From contig JAHXHN010000003.1 in NCBI GenBank assembly GCA_025656675.1, positions 434,001 through 498,000 of the forward strand: a stretch of 64,000 bases of DNA. Direction: 5' to 3'. A program made the translations under genes and the position numbers. Below the pieces are notes generated by a model, which saw only the letters and a program-made list of their open reading frames with translations, did not search any database and was not told the DNA's origin. Within the stretch, counting starts at the first letter, position 1; every line of letters starts with the position of its first letter. Below are positions 45,448 through 54,500 of the stretch, in pieces. Source of the stretch: Candidatus Thiodiazotropha sp. (ex Codakia rugifera). GTDB taxonomy: Bacteria > Pseudomonadota > Gammaproteobacteria > Chromatiales > Chromatiaceae.

Positions 45448-45617
45448 GAAGGGGCGCTAGGATACACTATCTAACCTTGAAATTTCTAGTATTATCACCA
45501 ATTAATAGTGTGTTGACCTTTTTATCTGGCACGGTATCCTGTGCTGAACATTTTGAGACAATGACTGTCTCATCAATCAGATTGATTTTAGGGAACAAAT
45601 CAGGAGATTAATCCAAT

Positions 45618-46289
45618 ATGAATCGTATCGATATTACAGCAACCCGGTCATCTGAATCGGTACTGTCAACTAATAAGCTGATAAAAAACACGTACATATT
45701 GTTGTCGATGACGCTGCTATTCAGTGCGGTCACAGCAACAGCTTCTGTTTTCCTCGCCGTGCCAGGCTGGACTTATATGGCCTCTTTGATCGGTGCAATC
45801 GTGCTGATCTGGTTCGTATTGCCTCGTACAGCCAACTCCTCCGCTGGACTGGGCGTTATTTTCGGTATTACCGGCCTGATGGGTTTTGGGCTCGGGCCCA
45901 TCCTGAATGCTTACCTGAGCATGGCCAATGGTCCTCAAATCGTAGGAACCGCCATGGCTGGGACCGGTATTATATTCCTTGGGCTGTCAGGCTATGCGCT
46001 GACCAGTAAACGTGACTTCAGCTTCATGGGCGGATTCCTGATGGCTGGACTGCTGGTGGTCTTCATCGCTATCCTGGCGGGTCTCTTCATCGATTTACCT
46101 GCTCTGCACCTGGCCATTTCCGCCGTGGTCATCATGCTGATGAGTGGCTTCATTCTTTATGACACCAGCCGCATGGTACATGGTGGTGAAACCAACTACA
46201 TCATGGCCACCATCGGTCTTTATCTGAACATCTACAACCTGTTTGTTCACCTGTTAGCGCTACTCGGAGCACTCTCTGGCGACGATTGA
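45618..46289 (+). CDS. Bax1-I/YccA-family membrane protein
   Basis: A 223-aa inner-membrane protein of the Bax inhibitor-1 family with seven hydrophobic segments (about 26-46, 50-68, 76-98, 104-126, 135-155, 160-178, 195-218). The pattern ILYDTSRMVHGGETNYIMATIGLYLNIYNLFV is the family hallmark, with the acidic residue thought to be part of the pH/Ca2+ gate. The bacterial homologue YccA interacts with FtsH. It is followed by a strong terminator, so it is probably monocistronic. Confidence 0.92.
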   Translation: MNRIDITATRSSESVLSTNKLIKNTYILLSMTLLFSAVTATASVFLAVPGWTYMASLIGAIVLIWFVLPRTANSSAGLGVIFGITGLMGFGLGPILNAYLSMANGPQIVGTAMAGTGIIFLGLSGYALTSKRDFSFMGGFLMAGLLVVFIAILAGLFIDLPALHLAISAVVIMLMSGFILYDTSRMVHGGETNYIMATIGLYLNIYNLFVHLLALLGALSGDD

Positions 46290-46312
46290 CAGGCATTTGA
46301 TATTGTTACTTA

Positions 46313-46337
46313 AACCCCGGCTATGCCGGGGTTTTTT
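46313..46337 (+). terminator. Rho-independent terminator after the Bax1-I gene
   Basis: Stem AACCCCGGC/GCCGGGGTT with a TAT loop followed by a T-run, starting 23 bp after the stop codon at 46289. Confidence 0.9.
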
Positions 46338-46354
46338 ATGTCGAGGTTAGTACG

Positions 46355-46534
46355 ATGGATTGGTCAAAAATCATCTGGGCGGTATTGCTGGGAGCGATGA
46401 TTCTATTTCTCTGGCCCCGAGCCAAACATATGCTGAAAAACAGCCCCAGGGCAGAACAAGGGGATTGGCAGTCGGTGCTTCTACCCATCGCTTTTGTAGT
46501 CGGCTTTGTCATCCTGCTTATCATGATGGTCTAA
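46355..46534 (+). CDS. Small membrane protein, 59 aa
   Basis: A 59-codon frame begins at the ATG at 46355 and ends at TAA 46532-46534. It encodes MDWSKIIWAVLLGAMILFLW, a charged loop with Arg/Lys/Asn-Ser-Pro-Arg, and a second hydrophobic helix ending LLIMMV. Two short transmembrane helices with a positively charged loop make it a plausible membrane protein. It has codon use and composition of a real gene, not an antisense shadow, and sits between the Bax1-I terminator and the convergent serS gene (9-bp gap). Its role is unknown. Confidence 0.7.
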   Translation: MDWSKIIWAVLLGAMILFLWPRAKHMLKNSPRAEQGDWQSVLLPIAFVVGFVILLIMMV

Positions 46535-46542
46535 CAGGGGCG

Positions 46543-47817
<1,275 letters not shown>

Positions 47818-48129
47818 TTATTCACCCATATTGACGTGTGCGGACCAGCTCACCACATGGTCCGGTTCTACCCATTGATTTAAATCCTGCAGTACCTTCT
47901 CCACCCGCTCCGGCAGATCGAAGAACTCCACCACCAGCGGCAGATCCATTGAGATATCCAGTAAAGACGCCTCATGTGCCTTACCGGATCGACCGAAGCC
48001 GGCAATGCCGCGGAACGCAGTCACGCCCCTCACCTGCTCATCCTGATGTAAAAAATCGAGCAATTTACGCAGTTGATGATCGCCTTCGGTCAAATAGACC
48101 CGCACCATGGTTACCTCACGCTTTGTCAT
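47818..48129 (-). CDS. DUF190 family protein
   Basis: A 103-aa soluble protein of the DUF190 family, structurally like PII signalling proteins. Recognisable parts are MVRVYLTEGDHQLRKLLDFLHQ and GVTAFRGIAGFGRSGKAHEASLLDIS, with LPLVVEFFDLPERVEKVL near the end. A start at the ATG eight codons downstream (MVRVYL) would give a more typical N-terminus. DUF190 genes are frequent neighbours of crcB, and the role in fluoride handling is suspected but not shown. It overlaps crcB by 4 bp. Confidence 0.9.
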   Translation of the reverse strand: MTKREVTMVRVYLTEGDHQLRKLLDFLHQDEQVRGVTAFRGIAGFGRSGKAHEASLLDISMDLPLVVEFFDLPERVEKVLQDLNQWVEPDHVVSWSAHVNMGE

Positions 48130-48500
48130 AACTGCCTCCCAAGCACCAGGCCGAACCAGCAGGCCATCACACAGGCAGTCACGCTGAGCAGGATATTCAA
48201 TCCCGCCTTAAGCAATTCCGCCTGTTCAAGCAGGTTAATTGTCTCAATTGAGAATGTTGAGAAGGTGGTAAAGGCACCGAGAAATCCAATCAGTAAGGCA
48301 CCGCGCAACTCAGGTGAGACAGTTGTACGTTCCAGCAGCAGGACATAGAGGAAACCCATTACCAGTGATCCAAGAACGTTAACAACCAGCGTGCCATAGG
48401 GAAATCCGCGACCCAACAGGCCATACACGCCATTGGCCACCCAAAAACGGAACAGTGCTCCGATAGCGCCACCCGATGCAATGGCTATTAACTGGTTCAA
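48126..48500 (-). CDS. crcB: Fluoride channel CrcB/Fluc
   Basis: Dimeric fluoride-selective channel of 124 aa with four TM helices. Conserved elements are GGAIGALFRFW (N-terminal GxxxR), YGTLVVNVLGSLVMGF (Asn-bearing pore helix) and GFLGAFTTFSTFSIET (the Phe box that lines the fluoride path). The stretch GALFRF...TTFSTFS is diagnostic. I found no convincing fluoride riboswitch in the about 350 bp upstream. It heads the crcB-DUF190-serS cluster. Confidence 0.95.
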   Translation of the reverse strand: MNQLIAIASGGAIGALFRFWVANGVYGLLGRGFPYGTLVVNVLGSLVMGFLYVLLLERTTVSPELRGALLIGFLGAFTTFSTFSIETINLLEQAELLKAGLNILLSVTACVMACWFGLVLGRQL

Positions 48501-48854
48501 TCTCGATTCCTAGATCCGATGCAAAGGCGGGATTATAACCACTGTTGACCGGTTTTTGGTTAGAAATCTCAATGGTATGGAGAGAATTCATGAATTACGG
48601 TGAAATCGAAACGGTTTAACCGAAATTCAGCACCCTCCACCGCTGACCCGTTCTAAACTCAAATACCGTACTAAACAGTATGAAACCTGCTATCCGATAT
48701 CAGTTCGTGCAATAAAGACCATCGGCTCCATTGTGTTATATATGATCACGCGAGACAAAAAGTTAGGGTGTGGCCGGGCCGCATCTTACCCAGGGCCTAG
48801 GCTACAAATCGGATGTGAGACAATGGTGCTTTCGAGCTGACGATCAACCGATAT
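48501..48854. other. Intergenic, no gene seen
   Basis: About 350 bp between the crcB operon and the outer-membrane gene. It probably contains the crcB promoter near 48510-48600. GC-rich inverted elements near 48770-48800 (GGCCCTGGG region on the minus strand) might form the end of the outer-membrane gene transcript, but no clean terminator is seen. Confidence 0.45.
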
Positions 48855-51356
48855 TCAGAAATCCCACCGGTAACCGGCAAAGATGAAATAGTCGGTAAAG
48901 GTGGTCACTTCCGTACCGTCATCTTCCTCAAACCAGTTTAAGCCCCCTTCCAATTCGAAGGTAAGACTTTTTCGGAAACGATAGTCCATCCGGATAAACG
49001 GACTGATCGTCTTGCGCGTACCGTTGTTGTCGTCATTTTGACGATAGGAGAGATCCAAGCGAGGGTTAATACGCCAGGCATTGGTAATCGGGTAGCGACT
49101 ACTGATACCAAGCCTGAATGTATCCGAGGTATTGGCGTCCGAATAACGCAGACTGAGGACACCGATATCACCCTGTTTCAATAGATCGTTTTTAATCACC
49201 TGGAAGGTGTAGAAAAACTCATTATCTGTTGCATCTATCGCTAATACGCCACCTGATGCGGGTGTTTCACCGGTTTTACTGACTGTAATGTCACCACTCA
49301 ACTGCAGGGTTTCAGAAAAGGGGCGGGTTACGCCGAATGAAAGGGTTGTGGTTTCAGCGGTGCGGTCTTTCGCCAAATCATAGATCTCTTCATCCGAAAA
49401 AAAGTTTTGCAGTTCCTCGATGGACTCAATCGGTAGTGAGGTATTGGGATCAGTCTGACCGCTCAATGCATTGGAGGTACTCAAGATGGGGCTGTTTCTG
49501 TAATCGAAATTCATGTAAAACCGGGTATCGTCCTCTAATCGCCAGTTGCCCTGTAACATAAAGATACTCAGTTCGTTATGAAAGATATCAAAGTCAACCA
49601 GACTGAATAGTGACCTGTTTGAATCAAAGTAACGTACTTCACCACCTACTGCTCTCCGGTCAACCAGGTCATCGACTCTTTGCTCAACCAAGAACAGGCT
49701 GAGATCCCATTTTTCGTAGAGACTTGAAATGTCTGCACTGATCCCTGCAAATTGTTTATGTTTATGTAGAAAGGTGTCTCGCGAACGTTCCACTGGCAAT
49801 CCGGCTGTCGCCCTAAGACTGATGTCAGGGGTCAACTGGTACCCCAGTACAAGACCATCAAATCGATTTAAAATACCACTTGACCGAAGTCGCTGACGTC
49901 CTATACGTGCACTGGTGTGGCTATCCAGGTGCTCCACATCGATATAGGCATCACTCAGTGTCGAATCGTTACCATCTCCATCATCCAGGAAGTCGGAGAT
50001 ATAACTGCCGGTAAGTTTGAGACGCAGATCGAGATCCTTACTTCTACGCCGTGAATTCAAATCGATGAAGGTCTCTACTTCAGAACGTGTAACACTGTCC
50101 TCATCCTCAACGAAGGGGCTGTCGATACTGTCTCTGCGATAGTTCTGGGAAAGACTGCCATAGGTATCCCATACGGCTTTGGGGCCATCCTCGCCCTCTT
50201 CCGCCAACTGCTTTTCACGCAATGATTCACGGGGCTTGTTGGGTGCGGTCTCCAATCCGAGAAGACGCTGCCAGACACGTTCTGCATCCTCACCCTCGGG
50301 ATACTTCTCCAAGTAGAGACGGTACTCTCCCTTTGCATGCGCTATCTGATCATTTCTTTCACGTGACAATCCCAGCAGTTCCAGGGCCTCTTTGGAATAG
50401 ATATTCTGGGGTTCTTCAAGCAGTGCCTCAAGAAGTCGAACCGCTTTCGCATAGTCACCGGCCGTGATTGTGCGCCGAATCATCTCCATCATTTCGGTAA
50501 GACGAGGATCAACATCCACCAGCTCAGGCTCTTCCATCAGCTGATCGTTAAATGCCCGGTCTATTCCCCGGTCGAAAAAGGCTTGGCGACGCTCTGCGAT
50601 ATCCGCTGTATCGATCCAGGCATCGGGATAAAACGCTTTTACTGCCTTCAACTGTTCCCTGGCTTCTGTCTTGGTGCGAAAAAAACCCAGGCGTAACCGA
50701 TAGAGGGTACTCTCCTCCACCTTTGCCTTGGTTGTGTAGAGTAATTGATTTTCACCGACAGGTACGGGAGCAATCTGTGTGAAATCTATCGGTTCAGATT
50801 CAGCGCTGAGGTTAATGACATAGATGACCAGCGGTAGTGACTTAAAGTTGAGCGGGGCGCGGGTTTCCGGTACCGGGATATCGACCGCTTTCTTTCCACC
50901 ACCGGGTAGACCCGATGCTGCGGTACTCTCTGACAGAATGAACTCCATGACATAGAAATCACGTCCCTGACGAATCCTGATATCGCTGACCGATGTGGCA
51001 AATGTGACTAACAATGTGGACGTGCCTATCCGGTTGCCCTCAAATTCCACTTTTTCCAGTGGAACCGCGGCCGAAGGGCTCCAGGTCAGCTGATCGCTCT
51101 CCACCAGTTCACTGAGTTCAATATCTGCAGTCTGCCCAAGTTTCAGCTGGACGCCCACTTCACTGCTGGATTCGTTAATCAAATGTGACACATACCGCAC
51201 TGGTACATTGAAATAGACGGAGACGACATTGGCCTCACCCTCAGACCCTATTTCGATACGATCAAGTACCCGGGTTGCTGCATAGAGCTGCCCGGAAAAC
51301 AGCATCATAAGCAGCAACAGCCAAAGAGAGATACCTGATTGAATTTTGAGCTGCAC
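48855..51356 (-). CDS. Outer-membrane protein with AMIN-like, SPOR, TPR and beta-barrel parts
   Basis: An 833-aa exported protein beside the cytochrome genes. A signal peptide (1-26) is followed by an AMIN-like beta domain (about 27-142), a SPOR-like segment (about 205-250, STLYRLRLGFFRTKTEA), helical TPR-like repeats (about 285-365, GDYAKAVRLLEALLEEP and LGLSRERNDQIAHAKGEY) and, from about 430, a long stretch of alternating amphipathic beta strands ending FIFAGYRWDF, a typical outer-membrane C-terminal Phe signature. AMIN and SPOR domains bind peptidoglycan, so it probably spans from cell wall to outer membrane. Being next to giant cytochromes, it might be the pore of a porin-cytochrome conduit. 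It has its own transcription unit, separated by a terminator and an inverted repeat. Confidence 0.82.
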   Translation of the reverse strand: MQLKIQSGISLWLLLLMMLFSGQLYAATRVLDRIEIGSEGEANVVSVYFNVPVRYVSHLINESSSEVGVQLKLGQTADIELSELVESDQLTWSPSAAVPLEKVEFEGNRIGTSTLLVTFATSVSDIRIRQGRDFYVMEFILSESTAASGLPGGGKKAVDIPVPETRAPLNFKSLPLVIYVINLSAESEPIDFTQIAPVPVGENQLLYTTKAKVEESTLYRLRLGFFRTKTEAREQLKAVKAFYPDAWIDTADIAERRQAFFDRGIDRAFNDQLMEEPELVDVDPRLTEMMEMIRRTITAGDYAKAVRLLEALLEEPQNIYSKEALELLGLSRERNDQIAHAKGEYRLYLEKYPEGEDAERVWQRLLGLETAPNKPRESLREKQLAEEGEDGPKAVWDTYGSLSQNYRRDSIDSPFVEDEDSVTRSEVETFIDLNSRRRSKDLDLRLKLTGSYISDFLDDGDGNDSTLSDAYIDVEHLDSHTSARIGRQRLRSSGILNRFDGLVLGYQLTPDISLRATAGLPVERSRDTFLHKHKQFAGISADISSLYEKWDLSLFLVEQRVDDLVDRRAVGGEVRYFDSNRSLFSLVDFDIFHNELSIFMLQGNWRLEDDTRFYMNFDYRNSPILSTSNALSGQTDPNTSLPIESIEELQNFFSDEEIYDLAKDRTAETTTLSFGVTRPFSETLQLSGDITVSKTGETPASGGVLAIDATDNEFFYTFQVIKNDLLKQGDIGVLSLRYSDANTSDTFRLGISSRYPITNAWRINPRLDLSYRQNDDNNGTRKTISPFIRMDYRFRKSLTFELEGGLNWFEEDDGTEVTTFTDYFIFAGYRWDF

Positions 51357-51391
51357 TCGTTTTTACCTGATCTGAACGGATTACTGTACTA

Positions 51392-51445
51392 GGGCCTGTT
51401 AACACTCATCCAATCGGCCCCGCTGGGATTAGTGTTAACAGGCCC
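51392..51445. repeat. Long inverted repeat, dispersed family
   Basis: Arms 51392-51411 and 51426-51445 (GGGCCTGTTAACACTCATCC and its partner) match in 19 of 20 positions, with a 14-nt loop. The left arm sequence GGCCTGTTAACACTAATCC recurs at 62728. It could be a small non-autonomous element, an IS end fused to itself, or a regulatory hairpin. Confidence 0.6.
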
Positions 51446-51531
51446 TGGGGTATTTTTGGCTTATCCAGATTCTGGGGCTGACATTCCACCCTTTTCCCAA
51501 GGATAAGCAAATTAAGGAATTAAGCGAGAAA

Positions 51532-51572
51532 CCACCCAATAATCTCCACAAATCAGGGAGATTACTGGGTGG
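51532..51572 (-). terminator. Terminator of the giant cytochrome gene
   Basis: A 16-bp stem (one G-U), CCACCCAGTAATCTCC pairing with GGAGATTATTGGGTGG when read on the minus strand, loop of nine bases, followed by TTTCTCG. It begins 12 bp after the stop codon of the 67-CXXCH cytochrome gene. Confidence 0.75.
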
Positions 51573-51583
51573 ATTGGCATAGA

Positions 51584-54500
51584 TCAATCCCAGTCTCGAT
51601 CTGAAACCCTATGACACCCACTGGCCCCACAATTGCGATCATTACTGAGGCCGTTGTGGTCATCTTCGCCATTATCATAATCGTTGGCATGGCAGCCCGC
51701 ACAAGATCTTGCATATGACGGGAACCGCCAAGGTATGGTTTCCTGGTTGTTGGTGTGACAGTCATTACAACCTAAATTGGCTCGGTGATCGCCTGGATAG
51801 TTGCCGGATACATGCCGGTAGTTGGTCACCGGTAGCCAACTGTTCGTGGTATGACAATTATTACACTGCTGAGTAGTGACAAAATGGCCATTCGGCTTGC
51901 CGGTTGCTGTCGAGCCATTATGGCAGGAGTCACAGTTATCCGTCACACCAGCATGATCAAAGGTCACACTGGTCCAGTTGGTCGTGGAGGTATGGCAGTC
52001 ATCACATTGTGCATTGGTTGTCAAATGCCCAGGCGGCTTGCCCGTTGCGAAGTTGCCGTTGTGGCAATTGGAACAGGTGCCAGCCACATTGGTGTGGTTG
52101 AAACGCACACTCAGCCAGTTGCTTGTCGATAAGTGACAGGTATTACACTCCGCCGTAGTGGGTATGTGATTAACCGGTTTACCCGTAGCCAGGGTGCCAT
52201 TATGGCAACTTGAACAACCGGTAGTGATGCCCTGGTGGCTGAAGTTTACGTTCCTCCAGTCAGTCGTGGAGACATGACAGGTATCGCACTGTGACGATGT
52301 CGTGATGTGATTGGCATGTTTGCCTGTCGCGGTCACACCGTTATGACAGCTGGAGCAAGTCCCGGCCACATTGACGTGGTTGAAGCGTACACTCAGCCAG
52401 TTCGATGTTGAGAGATGACACTCATCACACTGGGCAGTAGTCGGAACATGTCCGGGGTCCTTACCTGTGGCCGTAATACCATCATGACAGTTCGAGCAGT
52501 TGCCCGCCGCATTGGTATGATCGAATTGTACAGCCAGCCAGTTGGTCTGTGATGTATGGCAGGCATCGCACTCTGCCGTGGTAGGGACGTGGTTACCCGG
52601 CTTGCCTGTTGCAGTGACACCGTTATGGCAACTTGAACAGCTGCCGAGCGCAACCGAATGGTCGAAGTTGACGGCCGTCCATGTGGTCTGCGACGTATGA
52701 CAAATATCGCATGCTGCGTTGGTGGCTACATGGCTGGCTGACTTACCGGTGGCAATGACACCATTGTGACAGCTCTGGCAACTGCCGGTAACGGTACTGT
52801 GGTCGAAACGTATCGATGTCCAGTTGGCGGTCGATATATGACAACTATCACACTGACCGTTGGTAGCGATATGGGCTCCATGCTTACCTGTTGCTGTTGT
52901 GCCATTGTGACAACTGGAACAAGTCCCTGCCACACCTGAATGGTTGAATGTCCCGGTACTCCAGGTCACCGTTGTATGACAATTCTCACAAGGTTCATTG
53001 GTCGGAATATGGTTGGCCGGCTTGCCGATCGCATCCACATTGTTATGGCAGGTTTCACAACCACTGGTAATACCGGTGTGATCGAAGCGTATGCTGGTCC
53101 AGTTGGTATTGGATATATGACAGTTATCACAGGGTGCATTGGTCTGTATGTGATTGGTCGGTTTGCCTGTGGCAGTAACACCGTCATGGCAGCTCTCACA
53201 AGCACCGGTGACCACCGCGTGATCGAAGCGAATCTGTAACCAGTTGCTGGTTGATGTATGACATGCTTCACAGGAAGCTGTCGTGGCCACATGCGATGTA
53301 TGCTTGCCAGTCGCCCGAACCCCATCGTGACATGACTGGCAACTGCCTGTCACACCCTCATGGTTGAAGTTGGTGATCGTCCAACTGTTGGTATTGTGGC
53401 ATGTATCGCAAGCTGCGTTAGTCAGCACATGAGATGGGCTTTTTCCAGTTGCGATATCGCCGTTATGGCAGGACTCGCATGATTCCGTAACACCCACATG
53501 TGAAAAGCCGGTCAATGTCCAGTCATTTGTCGTATGACATTCATCACAAGCTCTGTTAGTCAAAATATGCGCTGCATGCTTACCGGTAGCAATATTGCCG
53601 TTATGACAGGATTCACAAGCACCCGTTACCCCTTCATGGGAAAAATTCGAAATGTTCCAACCATTGACGGTATGGCAGGTATCACATTGTGCACTGGTCA
53701 GAATATGAGCATCATGCTTGCCGGTAGCACGGACGCCATTGTGGCAACTGGAGCAGACACCGGCCGTCGGAACCGAACTGTGATCGAAACCGACCCTTGT
53801 CCAGGATGTAGTCGAGGTATGGCAGACATCGCACTGCTCATTGGTTGTGACGTGTGTGGCATGCTTACCGGTTGCAATTGTGCCGTCATGACATGAAGCA
53901 CAGACACCGGCGGTAGTCACGCCACTGTGATCAAAACTGGTATCGGTCCAGTTTATGGTCGAGAGATGACAGGTATCACATTGAGCCGTGGTTTGAATAT
54001 GCTGTGCATGTTTGCCCGTGGCCAAGGTTCCATCATGGCAGTTCGAGCAGGCGCCACTCGCCTGGATGTTGTCATGATTAAAGTTGATGGACGTCCAATC
54101 GATCGTTGACGTATGGCAACTGTCGCATTGTGCATCGGTTGGAATATGTGTTGTGGATTTACCCGTTGCAATGGTGCCGTCATGGCAGCTCGAACAGGCA
54201 CCGGCCACACCAGCATGATCAAATCTACCGGTACTCCAGGTCACCGTATTATGGCAGTTTTCACAAGGTTCATCAGTCGGAATATGGGTGTCAGGCTTAC
54301 CGATCGCATCGACATTGTTATGACAGGTCTCACAATCCGTTGTAATACCGGTATGATCAAATCTGACACTTGTCCAGGTGACATTGGAGATGTGGCAGTT
54401 ATCACAGGCCGCATCGGTCTGAATATGATTGGCCGATTTACCCGTGGCGGTAACACCGTCATGGCAACTTTCACAAGGTCCGGTTGCGATCGAGTGATCA

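Noticed and set aside
48501..48700. Possible fluoride riboswitch ahead of crcB
   Set aside because: I could not fit the conserved fluoride-aptamer pseudoknot sequence on the minus strand in this gap.
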